Below, piece by piece: positions 53,039 through 61,689 of a stretch of 64,000 nt of DNA. The notes under the pieces were generated by a model. The model had not been told where the DNA came from and ran no database searches. It saw nothing but the letters and a program-made list of their open reading frames with translations. The DNA comes from Hippea alviniae EP5-r (GTDB taxonomy: Bacteria > Campylobacterota_A > Desulfurellia > Desulfurellales > Hippeaceae). The stretch spans positions 434,001 to 498,000 of the forward strand of contig NZ_ATUV01000001.1 in assembly GCF_000420385.1 (NCBI RefSeq), read 5' to 3'. Every line of letters starts with the position of its first letter. The stretch's first letter is position 1. A program made the translations under genes and the position numbers.

Positions 53039-55084
53039 TTATAGTATTCTATTCAAATAACTAACAAAATGCAATACTTCCCTTCTGATGCCTTTAACCT
53101 TTAGCCCACCTGATATCTGCATAATACAGCCCGGACATGCCGTTATCAAAACCTGCAGGTTGGCTTTTTTAATAGATTCAATCTTCTCTTCGAGCAATCT
53201 TTTTGAGATATGCGGATGCATCATTGAATAGCTGCCTGCAAAACCGCAACACCTGTCGTTGTTTTCTATCTCAACATAGTTTGGCTCATGGCTTTTTAGG
53301 AAATCGTCAAGTATTGTTGATTTTTCAAGCCCCCTTTTTAAATGACAAGGATGATGATACCCTAATACCGCACCCAATCTTGAAGTCTTTACATGTTTGC
53401 TGTTTATCATCTGGATAAAATAAGAAGATGCACACTCAACCTTATGCGACAGCTCTAAAGCCCTTGGGTTTTCTGTTAAAATTTTGTAATCCCGCTCTAT
53501 CATGTGCGCACAGTGTGGGTCTAAAAAGAGAATTTTGTCGCAATCAAGCGACAACAGATAATCTATGTTTATCCTTGCCGCCTTCTGGGCTGATTTCTTC
53601 TCGCCATTATACCATGCAGGTGCACCGCAGCATGCACTCTGTTTTATCACTGTTAGTTCGATACCCAATTTTTTGGCAACTTCTAAAGCATCTTTTCCAA
53701 TATTGGAATAGATAAAGTTAACAGAGCAACCTGCAAATAGACAAATCTTTGATTTTTTGGTTTTAACAGAGACATCAAACGAGCTTGTAATGGGTGGCAA
53801 AGCTCTAAAGTTCAAGCCCAAAGCTTCATCAATCTTTTTTATGCCTGTTTTGAGTCCGTTTTTGAAGGCAAAATGTGAGATATAAGCTCCAATCCTTAAA
53901 ACTTCATATCTGTTCTCAAGGTGTTTTATTATTAAACCTTTGATTCCCGGTGTGTCTTTGGTTAATTCTGCTTTGATTGAGAGTATTAGCTTTTGAAGGT
54001 TTATTTTTGATGAGCATATCTCATCGCATGCCATACAGCCTATGCACATGTTCGCATAATCCCTTAAGCCTTCTGTCTCACCAACCATATAGCTAAGTAA
54101 GATACCTATAGGCCCTGCATAGGATTTACCCTTGAATAGCTTGCCGCTTACCGTTGTATAGACTGGGCAGGCATTCTGGCATGCACCACATCTGATGCAG
54201 TATAAAATCTCTTTGTAAAACTCGTTGTTTTTAATTGAGCTTCTGCCGTTATCAAGCAGTATGACATAGAATTTACCGTAAGGCTTTCTTAATATGTCGA
54301 TATAGCTTGTCGTTATCTGAGCTGTTGCAGCCTTGGGCAAAAGCTCAATAATCTTAAATGCCTCTCTGTCTGTTTCAACGATTTTGTCGATACCAACAAA
54401 GCAGATAACTGTATCCTGTCTTATTACATTCTGTATGTTTCCTTCATTGCTTAGGATAAAGAAGCTGCCGCTTTCTGCACTTACAACATTTGCTCCAATG
54501 ATACCGCAGTCTGCCTTAGAGAATGTCTCTTTTATCTTCTCTTTTGAGAAGTCAACCATCACCTTTGCATCGTTAGGCAGATTCTCGTTGAATACGCTGT
54601 TTAAAAGCTGGTTGATTTTCTCTTTTGACATGTGAATTGCAGGTGCTGTCATGTGTGTTGGCGGTTCGTTGTTTATCTGGACAAGCCACTCGCCCAAATC
54701 CGTTTCATACACTTCAAAGCCATTTTCAGCCAAAAATTCATTCAGATGCAGCTCTTCTGTTGTTAGTGATTTTGATTTTACAATGCTTTTTATCTGGTTC
54801 TCTTTGAGTATGCTTTCAACGATTGAGAGCGCTTCCTGTTTATCCTTTGCGACAAAGACGGCATCACTATTGGCTTTTATCTTTTCAATAAAGTTTTTTA
54901 GATTCTCACTTAGTTTTTCTATGTTTCTCTCTTTAATGGACCTTACCTTATTTTTTAGCTCTTCTATGTCAAAGAGTTTTTCTATCTTTTCTCTTTTTGA
55001 GAAGTAATTTTCCCTTAACCTTAAAAGTGCGGTTTGAAGAAAGCTATCTTCTGAAAACTCCTTTTCTCTTTCTTCTAATGTCAC
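53039..55084 (-). CDS. LutB-LutA fusion: LUD-domain iron-sulfur protein with CCG domains
   Basis: 681 residues. LUD domain about 60-280 (GIIGANVVSAESGSFFIL), two 4Fe-4S motifs (Cys296 onward CIRCGACQNACP, and CIGCMACDEIC near 347), then a glycolate-oxidase-type pair of CCG domains (FAGCSVNF...CCGAPAW near 455-495, and HHPCHLKRG...RCCGFAGS near 590-650). In most bacteria LutB (LUD plus Fe-S) and LutA (CCG) are separate subunits of an L-lactate dehydrogenase; here they are joined. No LutC or lactate permease is adjacent. Start GTG at 55084, 41 bases inside the previous gene. Confidence 0.88.
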   Translation of the reverse strand: MTLEEREKEFSEDSFLQTALLRLRENYFSKREKIEKLFDIEELKNKVRSIKERNIEKLSENLKNFIEKIKANSDAVFVAKDKQEALSIVESILKENQIKSIVKSKSLTTEELHLNEFLAENGFEVYETDLGEWLVQINNEPPTHMTAPAIHMSKEKINQLLNSVFNENLPNDAKVMVDFSKEKIKETFSKADCGIIGANVVSAESGSFFILSNEGNIQNVIRQDTVICFVGIDKIVETDREAFKIIELLPKAATAQITTSYIDILRKPYGKFYVILLDNGRSSIKNNEFYKEILYCIRCGACQNACPVYTTVSGKLFKGKSYAGPIGILLSYMVGETEGLRDYANMCIGCMACDEICSSKINLQKLILSIKAELTKDTPGIKGLIIKHLENRYEVLRIGAYISHFAFKNGLKTGIKKIDEALGLNFRALPPITSSFDVSVKTKKSKICLFAGCSVNFIYSNIGKDALEVAKKLGIELTVIKQSACCGAPAWYNGEKKSAQKAARINIDYLLSLDCDKILFLDPHCAHMIERDYKILTENPRALELSHKVECASSYFIQMINSKHVKTSRLGAVLGYHHPCHLKRGLEKSTILDDFLKSHEPNYVEIENNDRCCGFAGSYSMMHPHISKRLLEEKIESIKKANLQVLITACPGCIMQISGGLKVKGIRREVLHFVSYLNRIL

Positions 55085-55250
55085 GCTCTTTCAACCCCCT
55101 TTTCTTTAGCTCTTTTGAGAATCTCCATCTGACAAACAAAACAGCAGCAACAAGCCCAAATGTGAATACTCCCAATATTATTTCATCAATCAGACTCACA
55201 TGTGGCTGATAGCCTTTTCTTATGACTTCGGCCGCAAATGTTAAATTCAT
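55044..55250 (-). CDS. small single-helix membrane protein
   Basis: 68 residues: short N-terminal segment, one membrane helix about 24-43 (IILGVFTFGLVAAVLFVRW) and a strongly basic tail (Arg/Lys-rich, KKRGLKERDIRRKRKG). Overlaps the fusion gene by 41 bases and the lipoprotein by four. Its position right before the lactate-oxidation protein suggests a membrane anchor or electron-transfer partner, which is inference. Confidence 0.65.
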   Translation of the reverse strand: MNLTFAAEVIRKGYQPHVSLIDEIILGVFTFGLVAAVLFVRWRFSKELKKRGLKERDIRRKRKGVFRR

Positions 55251-55783
55251 GGAAACTCCCAGTAATAGGGTATGTTCAATGGCTCTAAAGAAAACCTGAC
55301 CTTTTTTATACTCATCTTAAAATTGAATGTCTTTATTTCACTCTCTAATCTCGTATCGATAAGCGAAGCATAAACAAAGAATATCTTGTCAAGGTATCTG
55401 TAAGAGCCAACAATTATATAATCGTAATCCTTAGGGAAATAGCTTATAGATAAATCTTTTGGATTAAACCAGTCTGGAGATTGTAGATACTCTGCGTATG
55501 CCAAACAGTGTTTGTTTAATGCCTTTGTTAATTGATAAGCCAAAAATCTGCCGTTTCCGTTAGCCTGAGACTCCTTGTATTTTATAAAATCAACAACTGC
55601 CACCTTGCCCTTTTGAACAAAAGGACAGATTTGACTTGCCATCTTGTTAATCAACTCAACGGTTTTTGTTATATTCTTCAGTTGATTCTGGGCATCAACA
55701 TCTTCACCCACATAAAATGGCTGAGTGTTGACACAGGATGTCAAGAATAGGGCTATAAGAACAGAGATAATAACAACTCTCAT
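55247..55783 (-). CDS. FlgO-like lipoprotein
   Basis: 178 residues with a lipoprotein signal (lipobox LTSC, Cys17). The mature part has the FlgO-domain look: VAVVDFIKYK, then GRFLAYQLTKALN, and later YDYIIVGSYRYLDKIFFVYASLID. FlgO-type proteins are outer-membrane lipoproteins, and many occur outside flagellar loci. No Shine-Dalgarno is present: a -10-like TATTTT ends seven bases before the ATG. Confidence 0.7.
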   Translation of the reverse strand: MRVVIISVLIALFLTSCVNTQPFYVGEDVDAQNQLKNITKTVELINKMASQICPFVQKGKVAVVDFIKYKESQANGNGRFLAYQLTKALNKHCLAYAEYLQSPDWFNPKDLSISYFPKDYDYIIVGSYRYLDKIFFVYASLIDTRLESEIKTFNFKMSIKKVRFSLEPLNIPYYWEFP

Positions 55784-55790
55784 GCTTTAA

Positions 55791-55820
55791 AAAATACAAT
55801 TAAATACACTTTGCAGTCAA
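55791..55820 (-). promoter_or_regulatory. promoter of the lipoprotein-lutBA-lys/dap-purF run
   Basis: Minus strand TTGACT (55820-55815), 18-base spacer, TATTTT (55796-55791), only seven bases before the ATG at 55783. If used, the message begins at or next to the start codon. Confidence 0.45.
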
Positions 55821-55841
55821 GAAGTTTGCTTTTTATTAAAC

Positions 55842-55870
55842 TTGAAGTTAGATTGTTAATAATATAGGAT
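55842..55870 (+). promoter_or_regulatory. candidate promoter of the DUF4197-cbiDEFGH operon
   Basis: TTGAAG (55842-55847), 17 bases, TAGGAT (55865-55870), followed by a leader with GGAG (55884-55887) and ATG at 55894. The -10 is only four of six to consensus. Back-to-back with the minus-strand promoter. I see no cobalamin riboswitch in this short (110-base) space. Confidence 0.4.
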
Positions 55871-55893
55871 AAAAATAAACGAAGGAGTCAGTT

Positions 55894-56640
55894 ATGAGAG
55901 TTGCTGTAATTGGCGTTGTTATTGTGCTGTTTCTATCCTTCAGTGCCAATGCTGGATGGATGGAAGAGCAGCTTAAAAACTTTGGTGTTGTTGTCGAGCA
56001 ACAGAATCAAGAAAAAGATTTCAATCTAACAAATGAAGATGCGGTTAATAGTTTAAAAGAAGCGCTGATAGTTAGCGTAAGTGATGTTATAGGTAAACTT
56101 GGCAGGCTTAATGGATTTTATAAAGACCCTAAGGTTCACATACCGCTGCCTGAGAAGATAAAGCAGCTTAAAGATTTGCTTGAGATGGTTGGACTTGAAG
56201 AAGATTTAAATAAACTTGAACTTCAGATGAACAGGGCAGCAGAAAAGGCAACGCCAAAAGCAAAAAGGATATTCATAAAAGCCATTAGAGAGATGAGCGT
56301 TCAGGATGCAAAAGGTATACTAAAAGGGCCAGACGATGCGGCAACTCAATACTTCAAAAGAAAGATGACACCAGAACTAAAAGATGCCTTTAGACCAATA
56401 GTAAAAAGAACCCTGTATAAGGTTGGAGCCATTAGAACATACGATGAAATGTTTGAAGGAATTAGTGAGTTTTTACCATTTACCAAAAGCAGGGGATTTA
56501 ACTTTATAGATTATGTTTTAAACAAAACCATCGACGGCATTTTCTATTACATGGCAGAAGAAGAGAAACAGATAAGAAAAAATCCTGCAAAAAGAACAAC
56601 AGAGCTTTTAAAAAAGGTTTTTGGCTTTTACGATAAGTGA
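55894..56640 (+). CDS. exported DUF4197-family protein
   Basis: 248 residues with a signal peptide (first 20 residues, ending SANA). The helical mature part has the DUF4197 hallmarks: LKEALIVSVSDVIGKLGRLNGFYKD (shown here as SVSDVIGKLGRLNGFYKD), VHIPLPEKIKQL, MNRAAEKATPKAK and GPDDAATQYFKRKM. Function of this family is unknown. Its TGA overlaps the GTG start of cbiD as GTGA, linking it to the cobalamin genes. Confidence 0.82.
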   Translation: MRVAVIGVVIVLFLSFSANAGWMEEQLKNFGVVVEQQNQEKDFNLTNEDAVNSLKEALIVSVSDVIGKLGRLNGFYKDPKVHIPLPEKIKQLKDLLEMVGLEEDLNKLELQMNRAAEKATPKAKRIFIKAIREMSVQDAKGILKGPDDAATQYFKRKMTPELKDAFRPIVKRTLYKVGAIRTYDEMFEGISEFLPFTKSRGFNFIDYVLNKTIDGIFYYMAEEEKQIRKNPAKRTTELLKKVFGFYDK

Positions 56641-57608
56641 GAGAAGGTTTTACAACGGGAACGGCTGCAACTGCTGCTGCTATAGGAGCTTTAATTCTCA
56701 AAAAAACAGGCAAAAAGATAAAAAGCGTAAAAGTTTCTCTTCCTATGGGCGATACTATTGACATTCCCGTCTCGTTTACAGATGAGAAGTGTGTTGTTGT
56801 TAAGGATGCAGGAGATGACCCTGATATTACAAACGGCATAGAGATAATAGCAAAGGCAGAAGTTCTAAAAGGCAAGAAGGGTGTTGAAGTTAAGGCGGGT
56901 AAAGGCATAGGAATAGTAAAAAAGAAGGGTCTTCAGGTTGAAGTAGGAAAACCTGCAATAAATCCTGTGCCTATGAGAATGATAAAATCAAATGTGGAGA
57001 AGTTTCTTGAAGATAATGAGTTTGCCGTAATAACGATTGAAGTTCCAAAGGGTGAAGAGATAGCAAAAAACACATTTAACGAAAGGCTCGGTATAGTTGG
57101 TGGTATATCAATATTGGGAACAACAGGCATTGTAAAGCCAATGAGTCTTGATGCTTTAATAGCTTCGATAAAGTGTGAGATTGATGTTATTTTAGCTGAA
57201 GGCAAAAAATACTTTTTTCTTGTTCCCGGTAAAATTGGAGAAAGACACATAAAAAGCGTAAAAGGAGATATCCCTGTTGTTCAGGTTAGCAATTACTTTA
57301 AAGACATATTTGACTATCTTGCCAATAAAGGAATTAAAAGGTTTGGTATAGCAGGTCATCCAGGAAAGATTGCAAAAATATCTATGGGCTATTACAATAC
57401 CCACTCCAAACACTCACCACAAGCTAATGGATTTGTGTGCAATCTATTGGGATTGAAGAAAAATTTTAATACAATAGAAGAGATTTGTAAGGTTTACAGA
57501 CTGGATAAAGTAGCTTCTGCTGTTAAGGATAGAATAAAAAAAGACTATGGATTTGATGTTGATGTAATTCTGTTCGATATGGAAGGGAATATTGTCGGAG
57601 AAGCATAA
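56637..57608 (+). CDS. cbiD: cobalt-precorrin-5B C1-methyltransferase
   Basis: SAM-dependent C1 methylation in the anaerobic corrin pathway. 323 residues. N-terminal REGFTTGTAATAAAIGAL and later GTTGIVKPMS and FGIAGHPGKIAKI are CbiD blocks. GTG start overlapping the previous stop by four bases. First of five corrin-ring genes on the plus strand. Confidence 0.95.
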   Translation: MREGFTTGTAATAAAIGALILKKTGKKIKSVKVSLPMGDTIDIPVSFTDEKCVVVKDAGDDPDITNGIEIIAKAEVLKGKKGVEVKAGKGIGIVKKKGLQVEVGKPAINPVPMRMIKSNVEKFLEDNEFAVITIEVPKGEEIAKNTFNERLGIVGGISILGTTGIVKPMSLDALIASIKCEIDVILAEGKKYFFLVPGKIGERHIKSVKGDIPVVQVSNYFKDIFDYLANKGIKRFGIAGHPGKIAKISMGYYNTHSKHSPQANGFVCNLLGLKKNFNTIEEICKVYRLDKVASAVKDRIKKDYGFDVDVILFDMEGNIVGEA

Positions 57609-58197
57609 GAATATCTGGATTATATCTGCAGGATTGGGAAGCAAGGATTTTCTTACATACAGAGCTGTAAAGACAGCATCAGATATGGATATACTTGCGG
57701 GAGATAGAAGGTTTGAATCACTCTTTGAACATAAAAACTATGTTGTTCTAAACAGGTTTTTTGAAGATGTTGACAGAATAGCTCAAGACACAAGTTCAAA
57801 AATAGGTTTTGTTGTGTCTGGAGATGCCAGCTTTTTCTCTTTGGCAAAGTATATTTATGAGAAATATTCAGAAAGGATTGTTGAAGTTGTGCCCGGCGTA
57901 TCAAGTTTTCAGATGGCTTTCTCAAGACTCTTTGAAACATACGAAGATGTAAAGTTTGTCTCTTTTCATAAAGAGTTAAAAGAAAACTTTAAGCTTGGAC
58001 GGAAAACATTTATATTGTGCGGCAAGAATAAACCATCAGAGATTCTCTATTATTTAGATAACAAAATAGCAGATTACGATAAATTTGTATGTTATAATCT
58101 TGGACTGAAGGATGAGAAAATAGTAAAGGTTGAAGGCGACTATAATGTGCCAGATAGCGGATTGGCAGTTATAGTTTTGATTAAGAGAGATGGGTAA
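57592..58197 (+). CDS. cbiE: cobalt-precorrin-7 C5-methyltransferase
   Basis: 201-residue tetrapyrrole methylase with SAGLGSKDFLTYRAV at the start and VVSGDASFFSLAKYI as the GD-type loop, plus EVVPGVSSFQMAFSRL, which fits CbiE. The start is TTG (57592) inside cbiD. In many bacteria CbiE is fused to or followed by CbiT (C15 methylation and decarboxylation); neither is seen here. Confidence 0.85.
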   Translation: MSEKHKNIWIISAGLGSKDFLTYRAVKTASDMDILAGDRRFESLFEHKNYVVLNRFFEDVDRIAQDTSSKIGFVVSGDASFFSLAKYIYEKYSERIVEVVPGVSSFQMAFSRLFETYEDVKFVSFHKELKENFKLGRKTFILCGKNKPSEILYYLDNKIADYDKFVCYNLGLKDEKIVKVEGDYNVPDSGLAVIVLIKRDG

Positions 58198-58963
58198 GGT
58201 TTACTTTATTGGTGCAGGGCCTGGAGATATAGAGCTTTTAACTATAAAGGCCGTTAAGATACTAAAAAGAAGCGATGTTGTTATATATGCAGGGAGTCTT
58301 GTTAATGGAGATATCCTTTCTTTTACAAAAAAAGATGCCAAGGTTTTTGACTCATCGTCTATGACGCTTAAGGAGATAATAAACACAATGATAGATGCTT
58401 GCAAAAATGGGTATGATGTTGCAAGGCTTCACTCAGGAGACCCATCCATATACGGAGCAATAGCAGAGCAGATGAAAGAACTTGAGAAGTTTAACATTGA
58501 ATATGAGATAATACCCGGCATAACATCGCTGTTTGCAGCGGCATCTAAGTTAAAGGTTCAGCTAACTGCACCAGAAATTTCCCAAACCGTTGTCATAACA
58601 CGCCTTGAAGGAAGAACAAAAATGCCCGAAGATGAGAGTATCGATAAAATACTCTCTCACGGTGGAACATTCTGCTTTTATTTATCTGTTGATAAGCTAA
58701 AAGAAATAGTGGATGCCTGTCTAAGGGCGGGTTTTGACAAAGATACGCCTGTTGCTGTCTGTTATAGGATTGGGTGGAAGGATGAGAAAATAGTAAAAGG
58801 CAACCTGAAAGATATAACTAAGAAGGCATCAGGCATAAATAGGCAGGCTCTTGTGATTGTAGGCAAGGTTCTAAATAGAGATATTTCAAACTATTCAAAA
58901 CTTTATGATGAGAACTTCTCTCATGGATACAGAAAAAATAGCAATAATATCGATAAACAATAA
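58190..58963 (+). CDS. cbiF: cobalt-precorrin-4 C11-methyltransferase
   Basis: 257 residues. VYFIGAGPGDIELLTIKAV, YAGSLVNGDIL, ARLHSGDPSIYGAI and the late ALVIVGKVL are typical of CobM/CbiF. Overlaps cbiE by eight bases and cbiG by about 40. Confidence 0.93.
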   Translation: MGKVYFIGAGPGDIELLTIKAVKILKRSDVVIYAGSLVNGDILSFTKKDAKVFDSSSMTLKEIINTMIDACKNGYDVARLHSGDPSIYGAIAEQMKELEKFNIEYEIIPGITSLFAAASKLKVQLTAPEISQTVVITRLEGRTKMPEDESIDKILSHGGTFCFYLSVDKLKEIVDACLRAGFDKDTPVAVCYRIGWKDEKIVKGNLKDITKKASGINRQALVIVGKVLNRDISNYSKLYDENFSHGYRKNSNNIDKQ

Positions 58964-59705
58964 CTCTTTCTCTATAGCTTTAAGGATATCCAAATCCCTT
59001 AAAAATTGCGACCTGTATGTCAAAAACGGCATTACGGCAAATAAAGATGTGTATATCTTTGATGATTTGAGAGCTGTTTTTGAAGATGTATTTAAAAGGT
59101 ATAAAAAAATAATAGGTGTTATGGCTTTGGGTATAGCAACAAGGATGATATCGGGTTTGCCTGAAGATAAAAGAAAAGACCCTGCTATCGTGGTTGTTGA
59201 TAGTGCTGGAAGATTTGCGATTAGCCTGCTTTCTGGACATGAAGGTGGAGCAAATGAGTTGGCTTTGGATGTCTGCTCATCGATAGGAGCTCAACCTGTT
59301 ATAACAACGGCAACAGAATCATCTAAGAGATATGTTATAGGAGTTGGCTCAAGAAAGGAACTAAAGAGTGAAAATATCGAAGCTGCTATACAAGAAGCAT
59401 GCAGAATGTGTAATATAACACCATCTCATATTAGGCTTGCTGCGACATGTTGGCATAAGAAGGACGATAAAGCATTAAAAGAAGCTTTAGATAATCTTGG
59501 ACTTAAAACCGTGTTTCTGCCAAAGTTTAGGTACTCAAGTGATGTCTATTGTGTTGATGAGACAGCCGCAAAGAAGCATTTAGGCATAAAAAGTGTGGCT
59601 GAGATGTCTGCTTTGATTGCATCTTTTAATCCAGAGTTTGTCTTAAGAAAGAGAGATTTTGACGGTGTGAGTATAGCGATAGTAAGAGAGAATCTAAATG
59701 GGTAA
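58923..59705 (+). CDS. cbiG: cobalt-precorrin-5A hydrolase
   Basis: Opens the delta-lactone of cobalt-precorrin-5A. About 260 residues. GLPEDKRKDPAIVVVDSAGRFAISLLSGHEGG (shown in part: VVVDSAGRFAISLLSGHEGG) is the key N-terminal block, and VIGVGSRKEL opens the C-terminal domain. Shorter than many CbiG proteins (about 350), with a reduced middle segment. Possible starts are ATG 58905, 58908 and 58923; none has a good ribosome site, so the start is uncertain. Confidence 0.87.
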   Translation: MDTEKIAIISINNNSFSIALRISKSLKNCDLYVKNGITANKDVYIFDDLRAVFEDVFKRYKKIIGVMALGIATRMISGLPEDKRKDPAIVVVDSAGRFAISLLSGHEGGANELALDVCSSIGAQPVITTATESSKRYVIGVGSRKELKSENIEAAIQEACRMCNITPSHIRLAATCWHKKDDKALKEALDNLGLKTVFLPKFRYSSDVYCVDETAAKKHLGIKSVAEMSALIASFNPEFVLRKRDFDGVSIAIVRENLNG

Positions 59706-60414
59706 AATTTTCGTTGTGGGTCTTGGCTTAGGTGAAGAAAATATGAGCTTTGGCGCCAAAAAAGCTATAGAAATCTCAGATGCCGTATGTGGATATGAGA
59801 GTTATATAAACAAGATAGAAAATATGCTTAAGGATAAGATAGTTTTTAGAAACGGCATGGGTGGTGAAGTTGAAAGGGTAAAGAAAGCCATTTCTTTAGC
59901 AAAAAAGGGTCTAACTGTTAGTGTTGTAAGTTCGGGAGACTCATCTGTCTATGGCATGGCTTCTCTTGTATATGAGCTTTCGGATATCGAAAATATAGAG
60001 ATAGTGCCTGGCATTACGGCTGCAATATCTGTAAGTGCAAGATTGGGTGCGCCTATATGTGAAGACTTTGTGGCTTTGTCTTTATCCGATTTGCTTACAC
60101 CATGGGAGTTGATAAAAAAGAGAATTGATGCGGTAAATTATGGCGATTTTGTGTGTGCTATTTACAATCCAAAAAGCAAAAAAAGAACAAAACAGATAGA
60201 GTATGCCCTAAACAGGTTTCGTTTAAGAGGCAATCTCATCTGCGGAGCAGTTAAGCAGTGCTGTAGTAATCACGAAGAGATAAAGATTATGAGAATAGAT
60301 GAGTTTGATTACGATTTTGTCGATATGAGAACAACCATTATTGTTGGAAATACTAAGACATACATAAAAAATGGCAAAATGATAACACCACGTGGATATG
60401 ATATTAATCGCTAA
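59698..60414 (+). CDS. cbiH: cobalt-precorrin-3 C17-methyltransferase
   Basis: 238 residues. FVVGLGLGEENMSFGAKKAI, VCGYESYINKI, VSSGDSSVYGMASLV and VPGITAAISVSARLGAPICED are CbiH/CobJ features, as is LSDLLTPWELI. Its last 11 bases overlap the convergent cbiJ. Confidence 0.93.
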   Translation: MGKIFVVGLGLGEENMSFGAKKAIEISDAVCGYESYINKIENMLKDKIVFRNGMGGEVERVKKAISLAKKGLTVSVVSSGDSSVYGMASLVYELSDIENIEIVPGITAAISVSARLGAPICEDFVALSLSDLLTPWELIKKRIDAVNYGDFVCAIYNPKSKKRTKQIEYALNRFRLRGNLICGAVKQCCSNHEEIKIMRIDEFDYDFVDMRTTIIVGNTKTYIKNGKMITPRGYDINR

Positions 60415-61090
60415 AGAAGTCAGGCTGCAGTATTAAAATGTAAATATTTTTGTCTTTAGCTGCTTCTATCTTGTTGTTTAGCCCACCTTCTCTTCCACTG
60501 TTTTTGGTTACTATACAGTCTATATCGAACTCTTCTATTATTGCGATGTTGAAATTCTTAGAGAACAAGCCTTCCATGGCTATTATGTTCTTAGGGTTTA
60601 TCCCGAGATTTCTTAGGTGTTTTATGGAGTTTTCATAGGGGAGAATACGAAAGATAGAATTATCAAAAAACTCTTTAAACATATCAATACGCTTTGAACC
60701 TATGGTAAAAAAAATCCTTTTGCAGTTGCACCTTAAAAAATCAAAGATGTCTTCCTTAGATGAAAAAAAGAGAGCTTTTTTGTATGTTGTTGACGCTTCA
60801 AGTTTTCTTTTTCTCTCTTTGTATTCTATTTTCATTTTTAAGGCAACCCTTTTTGCAGTCTGGCTTATTTTAAAAGCAAATGGATGCGTTGCATCTATTA
60901 TTTTTGTTATCTTTTTCTTTTTTATAAACTCTGCAAGGCTCTCTTCATCGAAATTTGCCTTTATTGTGTTTGGAAACACCCTTTTGAATGACTCATACCC
61001 ATAATCTGTTGCAACAGATATGATAAAATTTTCTTTTAACTTCTTTGCTATCTCTTTGCTTTCGGTTGTGCCTGCAAGTAAAAGTATCAT
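60404..61090 (-). CDS. cbiJ: cobalt-precorrin-6A reductase
   Basis: 228 residues. N-terminal ILLLAGTTESKEIAKKL, then IIDATHPFAFKISQTA, RILPYENSIKH and a late DCIVTKNSGREGGLNNKI, all typical of CbiJ/CobK. Last gene of the minus-strand cobalamin operon; four-base overlap with cbiC. Confidence 0.93.
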   Translation of the reverse strand: MILLLAGTTESKEIAKKLKENFIISVATDYGYESFKRVFPNTIKANFDEESLAEFIKKKKITKIIDATHPFAFKISQTAKRVALKMKIEYKERKRKLEASTTYKKALFFSSKEDIFDFLRCNCKRIFFTIGSKRIDMFKEFFDNSIFRILPYENSIKHLRNLGINPKNIIAMEGLFSKNFNIAIIEEFDIDCIVTKNSGREGGLNNKIEAAKDKNIYILILQPDFFSD

Positions 61091-61689
61091 AGCTTTAAAA
61101 TTGCCCTAAAAGCTGCAGCAGCCCATGGACTTCCACCCTTTGTCGAGAGATTTGTTATATATTCAAGGTCTGTTTCTGTAAGTCTCTTTTTAGACTCATA
61201 CGCATCCACAAAACCAACAGGAAAAGCAATTATAAAGCTCTCCTTCAGTTTGCCTTCATCGTGAAGCTCTATGATTTTAAGAAGAGCTGTGGGTGAGTTG
61301 CCTATAACAAAGAGTATCTTATCAAACATATCATTGGCGACTTCAATCGAAACTTCAGCCCTTGTTCTGTTTTCTCTTTCTGCTCTCTCGATTATGTCTC
61401 TGTTGTGAACGAAGCTATAAAGCTTTAGATTAAATTTATCTGCCAACGATTCTGTTATGCCGCTTACAACCATATTTACATCACACACAACGCTCCATCT
61501 TTCTTTTATTGATTTTTCTGCCATCTCTATAGCGTTTTTTGAGAAAACTATCTCTTTGGCAATCTCTATATCTCCGCTTGCATGTATAACTCTTTTTACT
61601 ATCTCTTTCTGTTTGTCTGTAAAACCGTCTAAACGAGCCTTCTTCTCTATAATCTCGAAGCTTCTTTTTTCTATTGATAGACCCTTCAT
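61087..61689 (-). CDS. cbiC: cobalt-precorrin-8 methylmutase
   Basis: Moves the C11 methyl to C12 to give cobyrinate. 200 residues. VKRVIHASGDIEIAKEIVFS contains the catalytic His, and VGNSPTALLKIIEL plus FPVGFVDAYESKKRL complete the family pattern. Four-base overlaps on both sides. Confidence 0.94.
   Translation of the reverse strand: MKGLSIEKRSFEIIEKKARLDGFTDKQKEIVKRVIHASGDIEIAKEIVFSKNAIEMAEKSIKERWSVVCDVNMVVSGITESLADKFNLKLYSFVHNRDIIERAERENRTRAEVSIEVANDMFDKILFVIGNSPTALLKIIELHDEGKLKESFIIAFPVGFVDAYESKKRLTETDLEYITNLSTKGGSPWAAAAFRAILKL

Noticed and set aside
55044-55084. Overlap of the small membrane protein and the LutB-LutA gene as a frameshifted single gene
   Set aside because: The small protein has its own ATG, membrane helix and stop; the fusion protein has a sensible start, and overlaps of this size are common in this window.
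55784-55893. Cobalamin riboswitch before the cbi genes
   Set aside because: The space of 110 bases is shared by two divergent promoters and shows no B12-box-like sequence or large fold; the btu end upstream region is outside the window.
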